Shown here: positions 46,264 to 56,431 of the stretch, in pieces
How the letters are laid out: the number at the start of each line of letters is the position of its first letter
Numbering within the stretch: position 1 is the stretch's first letter
Source: Pseudomonas sp. R-28-1W-6
Lineage (GTDB): Bacteria > Pseudomonadota > Gammaproteobacteria > Pseudomonadales > Pseudomonadaceae
NCBI RefSeq assembly: GCF_009799925.1
Contig: NZ_WELK01000007.1
Coordinates: forward strand, 82,439-146,438
DNA length: 64,000 nucleotides
Direction of reading: 5' to 3'
Made by a program: the position numbers and the translations under genes
The notes under the pieces: model-generated
The model's input: the letters and a program-made list of their open reading frames with translations, nothing else
The model's database searches: none
What the model was told of the DNA's origin: nothing

Positions 46264-46968
46264 TCAGCGACTCGGTGCCGGGCAGTGGCGCGGATCGGTC
46301 GGGCCGACATGGGGGTTGTACCAGCCCATCACGCAGGCCAGTCGCTGGTTGCGCTGGCGCTCCCAGTCCTGCACCGGGTACTGCTTGTGCCAGGCCTCGA
46401 ACAGGCGCCGGTCCTGCTTCGACAGACGCAGGCCGTAGCGTTCGCTCATGTAGAAGTAGGTGCGGGCGATCATGCCGCGGACCTTGGCCCTGGGCATCGC
46501 CTTGCGTGCCTTGAAGTCGACCACCATCGGGCAGGCGCCGTACTGGCTGGGTTGCTGGGGCAGCCAGGCAAAGCTGTAGTTGCTGCGATCGCCGTTCACC
46601 TCGCCGATGCTCGGCACCAGATTGAACAGGTCGGCCTCGGCGCGCTGATAGATGCGGTCGTTGCTCGCGCAGTTGCGCCGTCCGCCTTGTTGCCAGCAGC
46701 GCCGCTGGTGGCCGATGACCCAGGCCGGGACTATGTGCTCCCACTCGATGCGGGCGGCGCGTCGCGGGTTCTTGCGCGGCACATAGCCACAGCTGCCCAG
46801 GTCGACCTGCTTGCCGCTGTAGCGGCAGCCGCAGTAGAACTCCACCGATTGGCGGGCATACAGCTGCCAGGCGACTTTCTTCGCTTCGGTAAAGGTGCGC
46901 GGCGGCGCGGCGGGGCTGGTGACGGGCAGGGCAAGGGCAAGCAGCAGGGCGATACAGCGCCAGGGCAT
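46264..46968 (-). CDS. endA: Secreted/periplasmic endonuclease I
   Basis: The 234-residue nuclease has a signal peptide (IALLLALALPVTSPAAPPR). The endonuclease I core has IEWEHIVPAWVIGHQR near residue 75 and NDRIYQRAEADLFNLVPSIGEVN near 105. It degrades double-stranded DNA non-specifically. Eight cysteines suggest disulphides. The start at 46968 is chosen for its signal peptide and AGGGA; a start at 47001 would add 11 residues. Confidence 0.88.
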   Translation of the reverse strand: MPWRCIALLLALALPVTSPAAPPRTFTEAKKVAWQLYARQSVEFYCGCRYSGKQVDLGSCGYVPRKNPRRAARIEWEHIVPAWVIGHQRRCWQQGGRRNCASNDRIYQRAEADLFNLVPSIGEVNGDRSNYSFAWLPQQPSQYGACPMVVDFKARKAMPRAKVRGMIARTYFYMSERYGLRLSKQDRRLFEAWHKQYPVQDWERQRNQRLACVMGWYNPHVGPTDPRHCPAPSR

Positions 46969-47288
46969 GGATACGGCATCCCTAAAAAAGCGCGGCATCA
47001 TACCGCTCTGGCGGACTTTGCCAAGGCCGGTCTAAAGCGCCCCGTTTTTGCCGGGCCTGGCGCTATGGCGCGCGCCGGCAACGGCTGCGGCAGCGCAGCG
47101 AATACCCGGGTGGCCTGGAGGTGCGGGGTTATCCCAGGCAGAGCCAGCACGAACAGCGGCGCGCCGCCGACGTGCCATCAATCTCGACTGATTAACACTT
47201 TCTTGGGAAACTTTTGCGTCTGGCTGACAGCCGCCTGCGGCGGTCGCATCATGCACGGGGAGTACCTTGACGAGATGATTCCGTAGCC

Positions 47289-48080
47289 ATGTCCATTACG
47301 CACACCGAGCAGTCCCTGGGCTTCGCCGCGCAAAGCGTGGCCGGCCAGGTGCGTGCGCATAACGAAGATGCCGTGCTGTGTTGCCCCGAGCTGGGCCTGT
47401 GGGCCGTCGCCGACGGCATGGGCGGACATCAGTGTGGCGAGGTGGCCAGTGCCCTGGCCCTGCAGGTGCTGCGCGAGGCCGTTGCCGCGGGCGATAACCT
47501 GCTGGCAGCGACGCAGGCGGCCAACGCCGCGATAGTGGCAGCCGGGCAGGTCGAAGGCGGGCGACGCATGGGCACCACCCTGGTGGCCTTGTGCTTCGAT
47601 GGCGCCGACTTCGATTTGGCCTGGGTCGGCGATAGCCGGGCCTACCGGGTCAGCGCCGAGCATATCGAGCAGCTCAGTCGCGATCACAGCTGGGTGCAGC
47701 TGATGATCGATGCCGGCGAGATGACCATCGAGCAGGCGCGCACCCATCCGCGGCGCAATATCGTCATCCAGTGCCTGGGGCAGAGCGAGCAGGAGCTGAC
47801 GGTCGGCCAGCTGCACGGCACCTTGGCCGCCGGCGAGCTGTTGCTGCTGTGCAGCGATGGCCTCAGCGGCGAACTGAGCGATACGCAGATCCAGCAGCTG
47901 TGTGCCGAGGCGGCAACCCTCGACGAGCTGGTCGAACAGCTGATAGGGCTGGCCAATCGGCTGGGCGGCAAGGACAATATCTCCTGCATCGTGCTTGGCC
48001 TGAATGCGCCGCAATCGCCGGTGATCGCTGCCAGACCCCGGAACTTTCTCAGCAGATGGCTGGGTCCCCGTAAGCCTTGA
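47289..48080 (+). CDS. PP2C-type Ser/Thr protein phosphatase
   Basis: The 263-residue phosphatase has the metal-binding motifs VRAHNEDAVL, VADGMGGHQCGE, GTTLVAL, WVGDSRAYRV, LCSDGLSGEL and GGKDNISCIVL. All eleven PP2C motifs appear intact. It is cytoplasmic and presumably reverses phosphorylation by the kinase encoded 20 bases downstream. PppA/Stp1-like, but no type VI secretion genes flank it here. Confidence 0.9.
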   Translation: MSITHTEQSLGFAAQSVAGQVRAHNEDAVLCCPELGLWAVADGMGGHQCGEVASALALQVLREAVAAGDNLLAATQAANAAIVAAGQVEGGRRMGTTLVALCFDGADFDLAWVGDSRAYRVSAEHIEQLSRDHSWVQLMIDAGEMTIEQARTHPRRNIVIQCLGQSEQELTVGQLHGTLAAGELLLLCSDGLSGELSDTQIQQLCAEAATLDELVEQLIGLANRLGGKDNISCIVLGLNAPQSPVIAARPRNFLSRWLGPRKP

Positions 48081-48100
48081 ACACTTCGACAAGACATTCG

Positions 48101-49831
<1,731 letters not shown>

Positions 49832-49856
49832 GCGCCATTTCGACAGGATTTAGACG

Positions 49857-50714
49857 ATGCTCAAGCTGCATTTCAAGGACAGTCGGCAAGCCCCCATCTG
49901 GCTGGTCGAGGAGCGTTTCACCGTCGGCCAGGATCGGCGCAACAACCTGGTGCTGGCCGATAGCGGCATCCACGGCTTCCATGCCGAGATCCGCCAGGAG
50001 AACGGCCTCTACTACGTCAGCGACTGCGACAGCGCCAGCGGCACCTTCGTCAACGATGAGCGCGTCACCCACCGCTACCAGTTGCGCAGCGACGACACCC
50101 TGCGCCTGGGTGAGGTCGAGCTGCAGCTGAGCGACCCGGCCAAGGCCAAGCCGCGCAGCGAGGGCGGGCAGCGCTGGTTCCTGCAGGTGCTCAAGGGCGA
50201 GAACGAGGGCAAGAAGTACCATGTCAGCGGTTCGATGACCTTTGGTCGCTCGGTCAAGTGCGAGCTGTGCTTCAGCGATGCCGAGCTGTCGCGGCGGCAC
50301 TGTGAGTTCTTCCTCAAGGACGACGTGCTCGAGGTCAAGGACCTGGCCTCGGCCAATGGCGTGCAGGTCAATGGCGAGAAGGCCAATACCCGGGTGCTGC
50401 AGCCCGGCGACCAGGTGCGCATGGGCTCGGTGCTGTTGCTGGTGATCGGCCCCAAGGTCGAGGTGCAGCAGGCCGAAGACGAGGATGCCACGCTGTTCAT
50501 GCGCGCCGTCGATCTGCCCAAGCCGGCCGCCAGCAAGCCGCTCAATGCGGCCCAGCCGGCCACTGCCAACCCGCTGCGCGCCGCCGCCCAGGCCAGTGCC
50601 GCGCCCGCCGTGGCCGCGCTGCCGAGCCGTGGCGGCCTGAGTCCGCTGCAGGCCGGCCTGCTGGCCCTGGCGGCCTTTGCCGGTGGACTGCTGGTCGCCA
50701 GCCTGCTGTTCTGA
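49857..50714 (+). CDS. Double-FHA-domain, tail-anchored membrane protein
   Basis: The 285-residue protein has two FHA domains. The second (about 120-180) has FGRSVKCELCFSDAELSRRHCEF and SANGVQVNG, a canonical phosphothreonine-binding set. The first (about 20-80) has VGQDRRNN and HGFHAEI in place of GR and SRRH, so it may not bind phosphopeptide. An Ala-rich linker and a C-terminal membrane helix (LALAAFAGGLLVASLLF) end it. It is likely the phospho-reader of the upstream kinase. Its TGA stop at 50712-50714 is the left flank of repeat copy D. Confidence 0.88.
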   Translation: MLKLHFKDSRQAPIWLVEERFTVGQDRRNNLVLADSGIHGFHAEIRQENGLYYVSDCDSASGTFVNDERVTHRYQLRSDDTLRLGEVELQLSDPAKAKPRSEGGQRWFLQVLKGENEGKKYHVSGSMTFGRSVKCELCFSDAELSRRHCEFFLKDDVLEVKDLASANGVQVNGEKANTRVLQPGDQVRMGSVLLLVIGPKVEVQQAEDEDATLFMRAVDLPKPAASKPLNAAQPATANPLRAAAQASAAPAVAALPSRGGLSPLQAGLLALAAFAGGLLVASLLF

Positions 50715-50854
50715 GAACCTGTTTACAATCTCCTGACTCGCGGCCATACCGCGTTAAAAACGGCCTCGGAATGCTCATTTACAGCTCGTAAACTGCGCTT
50801 TCTCGGCCGTTTTTGCCTTGTCTGGCTCTAATTCAGAAGATCGTAAACAGATTC
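50715..50854. repeat. MITE-like palindromic element, copy D (140 bp)
   Basis: Starts GAACCTGTTTACAATC and ends GATCGTAAACAGATTC. It has nested arms AAAAACGGCC and GGCCGTTTTT. Flanked by TGA at 50712-50714, which is the FHA gene stop codon, and TGA at 50855-50857. Confidence 0.87.
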
Positions 50855-51074
50855 TGAGGCGCCGAACCCGCTCGCGTGGCAGCGACGAGCGGGATCGGGT
50901 GCTGCGGGCCAACACGCCGGCAGCCTTGAACCGCGCTCACTCCATGTACTCGCCTGCTCCCTGCCCGCAGGTGGCCGGATCCGTGCATGTGCCTGGCGTC
51001 TTGTGTCCGTGCGGCGCGCGGCCGCCGGGGTTAGGCTGGCCTGCCGCAGACCGCCGCCGAGTAGTGGAGTGAGA

Positions 51075-52385
51075 GTGAAGCCGTTCGCCCTGTTGTCCTG
51101 TGCCTGGATCCTCGCCAGCCTGCCGTTGGCCGCCCACGCCTGGTCCAATCATTCCCTCGGCAGCCTGCTGGCATTGCGCGGCATGCCCGAGCTGGCGGCC
51201 GAGGTGCCGGCCGAGCCGCTGGAGGCCTTCCTGCTCGAGCAGGCGCCGGCCATCGAACGCCTGCTCGACCAGCAGGAGAGCTTTGCCCGCGAATATTTCC
51301 CCGGCTATCCGGCGCGCCCGGACAACCTGCGCTGGCTGGCCGCCGGCCTCAAGGAGCCGCGCCAGGCCTTCCTGCGGGCGCTGCGGATCAATCCCGAGGT
51401 GCGCCTGGCCAGCTTCATCCAGCAGCTGCCGGGGCAGGATGCCGGCGGCCGGCGCCGCCTGCTCAGCCAGGATGTCCTGGTGTTCCACAAGATCGGCCCG
51501 TGGAGCCACTGGCGCTACCTGGAGCTGCGTCCGGGCGAGGCGGTCAGCGCCCTGCAGGTGCTGGCCAGCGCCGCCGACGAGCCGGACTACGGCCACGACA
51601 TCAACCTGTTCCGCGACAACCCGGGCACGGCCGGCCAGGACTACAACTTCGGCGAGCAACCGTTCGGCGATGCGCGCTTCGAGTATTCCTCGCAGGCGCC
51701 TTTCCATATCGGCTATTACCACGAGTCCGAACTGATCTTCGCCGCCGCGCCGTACCTGGCGCGGACCCTGCCGCATTGGCGGATCTACCAGTACAGCGGC
51801 CTGGCCCGCCTGGCGTTCGCCAGTGGCCACCCGTACTGGGGCTACCGTTTCCTCGGCTGGGCCCTGCACTACCTGCAGGACCTGACCCAGCCCTACCACG
51901 CCCGGGTGCTGCCAGGCGTGGGCACCGGCGACATGGTGCTGATCGCCGCCAAGGCCGAGGCCGGCTACCCGGAGGATCGCGAGGCCGCGATCCAGCGCGT
52001 GGCCGACCGGCATACCGCCATCGAGCACTACCAGCTCGAGCGCATGCAGCTGCTGATGCACGACGGCCCGGCCGACCACCCGTTGCTGGCGGCCTATGCC
52101 GACCTGCGCGAGGATGCCGGCTCCCCGGCCGTGGGCCCGGACTACGCGGTGCAGGTGGTGGCCGCCGAGTCCCAGGCGCGCGCCGATCAGCTGGATCAGC
52201 TGATCGGTCTGTGGCTGGCGCGCCAGGCCGCCAGCCAGGGCTTCAGCGCCGGCAACCAGCTGGCCAGCGCCAGTGATCCGGCCATGGAGCAGTTGCTGGT
52301 GGAGTTGTTCCGCAACTTCGGTACGCATAGCCGCCAGGCCGTGCGTGCCAGCCTGCCGGGCGTATCTGCCAGCCGGCAGCCCTGA
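51075..52385 (+). CDS. Exported phospholipase C/P1 nuclease-fold protein
   Basis: The 436-residue protein has a signal peptide ending LAAHAWSNHSL, where the mature N-terminal Trp is the usual zinc ligand of this fold. The metal-binding helix GWALHYLQDLTQPYHARVLPG near residue 265 has the HxxxDxxxPxH pattern. These features are those of zinc-dependent phospholipase C and S1/P1 nucleases. The substrate cannot be told from sequence. The GTG at 51075 has GGAG five bases upstream. The gene is bracketed by repeat copies D and E. Confidence 0.75.
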   Translation: MKPFALLSCAWILASLPLAAHAWSNHSLGSLLALRGMPELAAEVPAEPLEAFLLEQAPAIERLLDQQESFAREYFPGYPARPDNLRWLAAGLKEPRQAFLRALRINPEVRLASFIQQLPGQDAGGRRRLLSQDVLVFHKIGPWSHWRYLELRPGEAVSALQVLASAADEPDYGHDINLFRDNPGTAGQDYNFGEQPFGDARFEYSSQAPFHIGYYHESELIFAAAPYLARTLPHWRIYQYSGLARLAFASGHPYWGYRFLGWALHYLQDLTQPYHARVLPGVGTGDMVLIAAKAEAGYPEDREAAIQRVADRHTAIEHYQLERMQLLMHDGPADHPLLAAYADLREDAGSPAVGPDYAVQVVAAESQARADQLDQLIGLWLARQAASQGFSAGNQLASASDPAMEQLLVELFRNFGTHSRQAVRASLPGVSASRQP

Positions 52386-52552
52386 GAACCTGTCTGCGAT
52401 CTCGCGAGCTGGAGCAAGGCAAGGCGCTACGTTAGTAACAGCCTCCGGCTGGTCAAACAGGCGAGCAGGCGCAGTTTACGAATGGTAAATGAGCATTCCG
52501 AGCCTGTTTTTAACGCAGCATGGTCGACGCGCAGCAGATCGTAGACAGGCTC
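52386..52552. repeat. MITE-like palindromic element, copy E (167 bp, long form)
   Basis: Starts GAACCTGTCTGCGATC and ends GATCGTAGACAGGCTC, inverted relative to copy D. It carries the same extra segment as copy B (GTTAGTAACAGCCTCCGGCT). Flanked by TGA at 52383-52385, the stop codon of the upstream gene, and TGA at 52553-52555. Confidence 0.87.
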
Positions 52553-52569
52553 TGAGCGCGGGGCGTGGT

Positions 52570-53445
52570 CTAGGGCCGGAGCTGCCGCAGATCGTCCGGA
52601 TGGAACCACAGCTCGCGGCGCTGCAGGGGCGTGGCCGCCGGCAACAGCGGGTTGCGCAGCTCGATCAGCCGGCGCTGGGCGAAGTCGACCCGCCCCAGGC
52701 TGGCGCCGTAATACTGGAGGAACAGGCGGTCGAACGAGCCGTCGGCCAGCGCCCGCTCCAGGCCGCGCTCCACGGTTTCGGCCAGCTGCGGGTTGTGCGG
52801 CGAGAAGAAGAAATACAGGGCGGTGGGGTAGTGCAGGAGCAGGTGGCGGTCGATGGTGATGGCCGCCTCGCGGTTGTGCTCGGCTTCGTCCCAGATCTCG
52901 ATGACCGCCCGCGGGAAGTAGTCGAAGCGCCCGGCATCGAGCATGCGGAACAGGCTGTCGTAGCTGGAGCTGACCTCCACCGGCAGGCCGTTGTAGCGCA
53001 GGATCTGGGTGTCCGGCCAGTCGTGGCCCTGGCCGGCGCGCCAGCCCTGCAGGTCGGCGAGCCGGCGCACATGGCGCAGCAGCAGGGGCCGGTCCTGGCG
53101 CAACAGGGCGATGCGCCAGCCATACAGGCCCTTGTCCAGCGGAATGCGCACCGGCAGCAGGCGCCGCTCGCGGTCGGCGCTGGTCATGCTCCAGACCACG
53201 TCGACCGCGCCGTCTTCGGCGAGGCTGACCAGCGCGCGCTCCTGCTCCATCGGGTGCTCCGATGGCTGCAGGCGCAGGGGGCTGCCGGCCTTGTCCAGGG
53301 CCTGCTGCAGCTGGGCCAGGGCATAGGCCTGGCGGTACTCCTCGCCGCCGGGCGCGCGCGGGTAGCGCAGCAGCTCGTCCGCCCGGGCCTGTAGCGGCGC
53401 CAGCAGCAGAACCAATAGCCCGCTGTAGAGCACGGTTGCGTGCAT
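52570..53445 (-). CDS. Periplasmic binding protein-like protein
   Basis: The 291-residue protein has a signal peptide (TVLYSGLLVLLLAPLQARADELLRY) and a type II binding-protein fold, with SEHPMEQERALVSLAEDGAVDVVW and SLFRMLDAGRFDYFPRAVIEI. It is related in style to the protein at 27589 but diverged. The ATG at 53445 follows AAAGGA; a TTG start at 53463 is less likely. No transporter partner is adjacent. Ligand unknown. Confidence 0.75.
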   Translation of the reverse strand: MHATVLYSGLLVLLLAPLQARADELLRYPRAPGGEEYRQAYALAQLQQALDKAGSPLRLQPSEHPMEQERALVSLAEDGAVDVVWSMTSADRERRLLPVRIPLDKGLYGWRIALLRQDRPLLLRHVRRLADLQGWRAGQGHDWPDTQILRYNGLPVEVSSSYDSLFRMLDAGRFDYFPRAVIEIWDEAEHNREAAITIDRHLLLHYPTALYFFFSPHNPQLAETVERGLERALADGSFDRLFLQYYGASLGRVDFAQRRLIELRNPLLPAATPLQRRELWFHPDDLRQLRP

Positions 53446-53632
53446 CGATTGCAATCCTTTCAATCGCCGGGGCGCCGTGTCGCGCCCCGTTTTGGAGCGA
53501 GCATTATGCCAGCCTCGCCGGAACGGTGTGACACCGTGCCCGCGGGCTGGGGGCGTTAGGCCTGGCAGCCTTCATGGTAGGCGTTGCGGCCGTTGCTGAG
53601 CCCGTCGGGCCGTGCCGTTGCGGTCGTTCCGC

Positions 53633-53968
53633 TCAGGCCGGCGTCCTCGGCAGCACACGCCGCTCGGCGCTGATTTCGGCCAGGTCGCTGCGCCGCAGGT
53701 AGACATGCAGCGCCTCGGCGAGGTGCAGGCGGTCGTCGATGTTCTGCGCGACCAGCAGCTGCAGGCGTTCGCGGCTGAGGCGCATGACGCCGCCGGGCAG
53801 CGGCACCCAGACGAACTCGCAGGTGGGGGTGATGCTCTCGCCCGGCACGTCGAGGCCGAAGGAGTCTTCGCTGAAACGCACGATATGCTGGCCGGTCTTT
53901 TCGTTGAAGCCGACGAAGCCCTGCAGGGCGTCGGCCGCGGCGCAGATGCTGGCGGAAGTGATGCTCAT
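53633..53968 (-). CDS. Conserved-looking hypothetical protein
   Basis: This 111-residue cytoplasmic protein starts MSITSASICAAADALQGFVGF after a good TGAGG site. It has a mixed alpha-beta pattern (ETITPT-like CEFVWVPLPGGVMRLSRERLQLLVAQNID). Its size and acidic character are reminiscent of secretion chaperones, but I cannot place it in a family. Coding bias matches the neighbours. Confidence 0.65.
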   Translation of the reverse strand: MSITSASICAAADALQGFVGFNEKTGQHIVRFSEDSFGLDVPGESITPTCEFVWVPLPGGVMRLSRERLQLLVAQNIDDRLHLAEALHVYLRRSDLAEISAERRVLPRTPA

Positions 53969-54162
53969 GGGTAAACCTCAGGCGGGCGCCGGATGGCGGC
54001 GGTGGTCGGGTCTACACGCAAGGAAGGAGGGTGGGCTCGTGGGCCGCACACGCGTTATGCCGCGCATTGTTGCGGCGGGGCGGGAGCCGCGTCTTGTCGG
54101 AGGTCAATGTTCGAGGGTGCCTGAGAATCAGTCGCGGCTATGCAGGGTGCCCGCAGATGGCC

Positions 54163-54225
54163 GTAGGGTGCGCCGTGCGCACCGAATAACCCGCGATGGG
54201 CCTCGGTGCGCACGGCGCACCCTAC
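54163..54225. repeat. Perfect 21-bp inverted repeat of the GTAGGGTGCGCC family
   Basis: GTAGGGTGCGCCGTGCGCACC at 54163-54183 pairs exactly with GGTGCGCACGGCGCACCCTAC at 54205-54225. The arms are identical to those at 19808-19870. The inner GTAG of the right arm, read on the minus strand, supplies the TAG stop codon of the small gene at 54222. Confidence 0.85.
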
Positions 54226-54407
54226 GAGCTTTGCCGCTCCAGCTCGCGGCGTACCATGTTGGCGAATTCCGGTGGGCTCAGCTGGTACAGCTCGGTGGCG
54301 ACCCAGGCCAGCCAGCGCGGGCCGAGGGCCGCACGCTGGTCGAGCAGACGCCGCGCTTCACTGCTGGCGCGCGCGGCGTGATCGGCATGGTATTGCTGCC
54401 GACTCAA
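54222..54407 (-). CDS. Small protein encoded directly after yebC
   Basis: The 61-residue protein (MSRQQYHADHAARASSEARRL at the start, then LSPPEFANMVRRELERQ) starts four bases after the yebC stop, so it is probably translated with it. It is helical and charged, with no recognised family. Its TAG stop is formed by the arm of the inverted repeat, so the original C-terminus may have been different. Confidence 0.55.
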   Translation of the reverse strand: MSRQQYHADHAARASSEARRLLDQRAALGPRWLAWVATELYQLSPPEFANMVRRELERQSS

Positions 54408-54411
54408 CGGC

Positions 54412-55113
54412 TTAGCCAGACAGGCCGACGTAGACGTTCTGTACGTCGTCGTGGTTGTCGAGGGCTTCGAGGAAGGCTTCGACTTCTTCCATCTGTGCGT
54501 CGCTCAGGCCGCTGACCGGGTTCTTCGGGATGTAGCCGATCTTCGCCGAGTTGACGGTGAAACCATGCTCCGGCAGGGCCTTGCACACGGCGTCGAGGTC
54601 GGTCAGTTCGGTGACGAACAGGGTGTTGCCCTCATCGGACGGCTCGAAGTCCTGGGCGCCGGCTTCGATGGCGGCCAGTTCCGGGTCGGCGCCGCTGTCG
54701 GAGGAGGCTTCGATCATGCCGACGTGGTTGAAGTCCCAGGTCACCGAGCCGGAGGCACCCATCTGGCCCTTGCGGAACAGCACGCGGATTTCCGCCACGG
54801 TGCGGTTCAGGTTATCGGTCAGGCATTCGACGATCACCGGCACCTGGTGCGGGGCGAAGCCTTCGTAGGTGGTGCGCTCGAAGTTGACGGTCTCGCCGAG
54901 CAGGCCGGCGCCTTTCTTGATCGCCCGCTCCAGGGTGTCCTTGGGCATCGAGGCTTTCTTGGCCGCGTGTACGGCCACGCGCAGCTTGGCGTTGGTGTCC
55001 GGATCGGCGCCGTTGCGTGCGGCGACCATGATTTCCTTGACCAGACGGCCGAAGATCTTGCCCCTGGCGTTGGCTGCGGCTTCTTTAGGTTTGGCTTTCC
55101 ACTGTGCGCCCAT
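54412..55113 (-). CDS. yebC: YebC/TACO1-family protein
   Basis: The 233-residue protein has the family start [21 protein letters not shown] (here with QWK in place of the more usual HSKW) and the acidic motif VTWDFNHVG near 122. YebC-family members act in translation or transcription; Pseudomonas carries two paralogues. The changed N-terminus suggests this is the shorter, non-canonical paralogue (PmpR-like or YeeN-like). GAGAG precedes the ATG. Confidence 0.88.
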   Translation of the reverse strand: MGAQWKAKPKEAAANARGKIFGRLVKEIMVAARNGADPDTNAKLRVAVHAAKKASMPKDTLERAIKKGAGLLGETVNFERTTYEGFAPHQVPVIVECLTDNLNRTVAEIRVLFRKGQMGASGSVTWDFNHVGMIEASSDSGADPELAAIEAGAQDFEPSDEGNTLFVTELTDLDAVCKALPEHGFTVNSAKIGYIPKNPVSGLSDAQMEEVEAFLEALDNHDDVQNVYVGLSG

Positions 55114-55249
55114 GTTGGTTCTCTCGCTGGCTGCGGATGGGGTAAGTCGATGTCCGGGCTACGCCGGATAAGGCGGCAGATTCTAGCCGGTCACGCGCGC
55201 GGAGGCACCTGTGAGCTGTCGGGGGCTGGTTTGGCGGAGGGGAAAGGGG

Positions 55250-55272
55250 CCCGGCGCCGTAAAGGCGCCGGG
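55250..55272 (-). terminator. GC-rich hairpin after the 43-residue gene
   Basis: CCCGGCGCC and GGCGCCGGG form a perfect 9-bp stem with a five-base loop, followed on the minus strand by CCCCTTTCC. It lies 14 bases past the stop of the small gene at 55286. Confidence 0.6.
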
Positions 55273-55285
55273 TCTGGCTAGAGAC

Positions 55286-55417
55286 TCAATGGGTCTCGGC
55301 GTGGCTGCCCAGCAGCGTGGTGCCATGCTTTTTATCGCGCTTGGCCATGCGCTTCTCGTGCGGGGTCTTGAGCGGTTTTTTCTTGCTCTCTTTGTGTGAA
55401 TCCTGACTCTTGCTCAT
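55286..55417 (-). CDS. 43-residue lysine-rich small protein
   Basis: The protein begins MSKSQDSHKESKKKPLKTP and continues HEKRMAKRDKKHGTT, a strongly basic, probably disordered peptide. GAGGTAACCGCC precedes the ATG at 55417, and a hairpin terminator follows. Similar short KKP-rich proteins are common in Pseudomonas genomes. Nucleic-acid binding is plausible, not shown. Confidence 0.65.
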   Translation of the reverse strand: MSKSQDSHKESKKKPLKTPHEKRMAKRDKKHGTTLLGSHAETH

Positions 55418-55569
55418 GGCGGTTACCTCGGTGATATGTGGATGGAAGCTGAGTGCTTGTCGGCCATTACCACCTCCCAGGTTGCATGAACCTGCATGGA
55501 TGCAACATTTCATCTGGCACAAGCATAGCCCTGCTCGGGGGGCTGTGCAGGTCGTTGCGCGGCCGTGCG

Positions 55570-56319
55570 TCAGGCGGAGAAACCGCCGTCGATGGTCAGG
55601 CTGGCGCCGGTGATGTAACCGGCTTCCGGGCCTGCCAGGTAGCTGACGAAGCTGGCGATCTCCTCGACCTGGCCGTAGCGCGGCAGGGCCATGGTCGGCT
55701 TCAGCGCGGCGGCGAACTCGGTGTTGTCCGGGTTCATCTCGGTGTCCACCGGGCCCGGCTGCACATTGTTCACCGTGATCCCGCGCGGGCCGAGGTCGCG
55801 GGCCAGGCCCTTGGTCAGGCCGACCAGTGCCGACTTGCTCATGGCGTACAGTGCGCCACCGGCAAACGGCATGCGCTCGGCATTGGTGCTGCCGATATGG
55901 ATGATCCGCCCGCCGTCGCCCAGGTACTTGGCGGCTTCCTGGCTGGCGATCACCACGCTGCGCACGTTGATCGCCAGGGTGCGGTCGATGTCTTCCATGC
56001 TCAGTTCCTCGAGCGGTGCAATCGCCAGGACGCCGGCGTTGTTGACCAGGATGTCGAGACGGCCGAAGGCTTCCACGGTCTGGCCAATGGCATGCCGGAT
56101 GGCCTGTTCGCCGGCGCTGTCGGCGCGGATCGCCAGGGCGCGGCCGCCGGCGGCGACGATGCTCTGCACCAGCGCTTCGGCGGCCTGGGGCGACTGGCTG
56201 TACGTCAGGGCAACACTGGCGCCGTCACGGGCCAGGCGTTGGGCGATGGCGGCGCCGATGCCGCGCGAGCCGCCTTGGATGAAAGCAACTTTGCCGCTGA
56301 GGGGAAGGGTAGTGGTCAT
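55570..56319 (-). CDS. Short-chain dehydrogenase/reductase
   Basis: The 249-residue classical SDR has the cofactor motif QGGSRGIGAAIAQRLA near residue 15, NNAGVLAI near 91, the active-site YAMSK and the C-terminal ITGASLTIDGG. The substrate is unknown. It is divergent from a LysR-type regulator 112 bases away, which likely controls it. Confidence 0.9.
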   Translation of the reverse strand: MTTTLPLSGKVAFIQGGSRGIGAAIAQRLARDGASVALTYSQSPQAAEALVQSIVAAGGRALAIRADSAGEQAIRHAIGQTVEAFGRLDILVNNAGVLAIAPLEELSMEDIDRTLAINVRSVVIASQEAAKYLGDGGRIIHIGSTNAERMPFAGGALYAMSKSALVGLTKGLARDLGPRGITVNNVQPGPVDTEMNPDNTEFAAALKPTMALPRYGQVEEIASFVSYLAGPEAGYITGASLTIDGGFSA

Positions 56320-56431
56320 GTTCGTCTCCGAAGGGTTGGGGTAGTTGACGGAAACGAGTATCTGCCCTGGATTGATTATTGATTAGCCGGTAATTTTTGC
56401 TTTCTTTCGATACAAATGGTTGTTAATTGCC

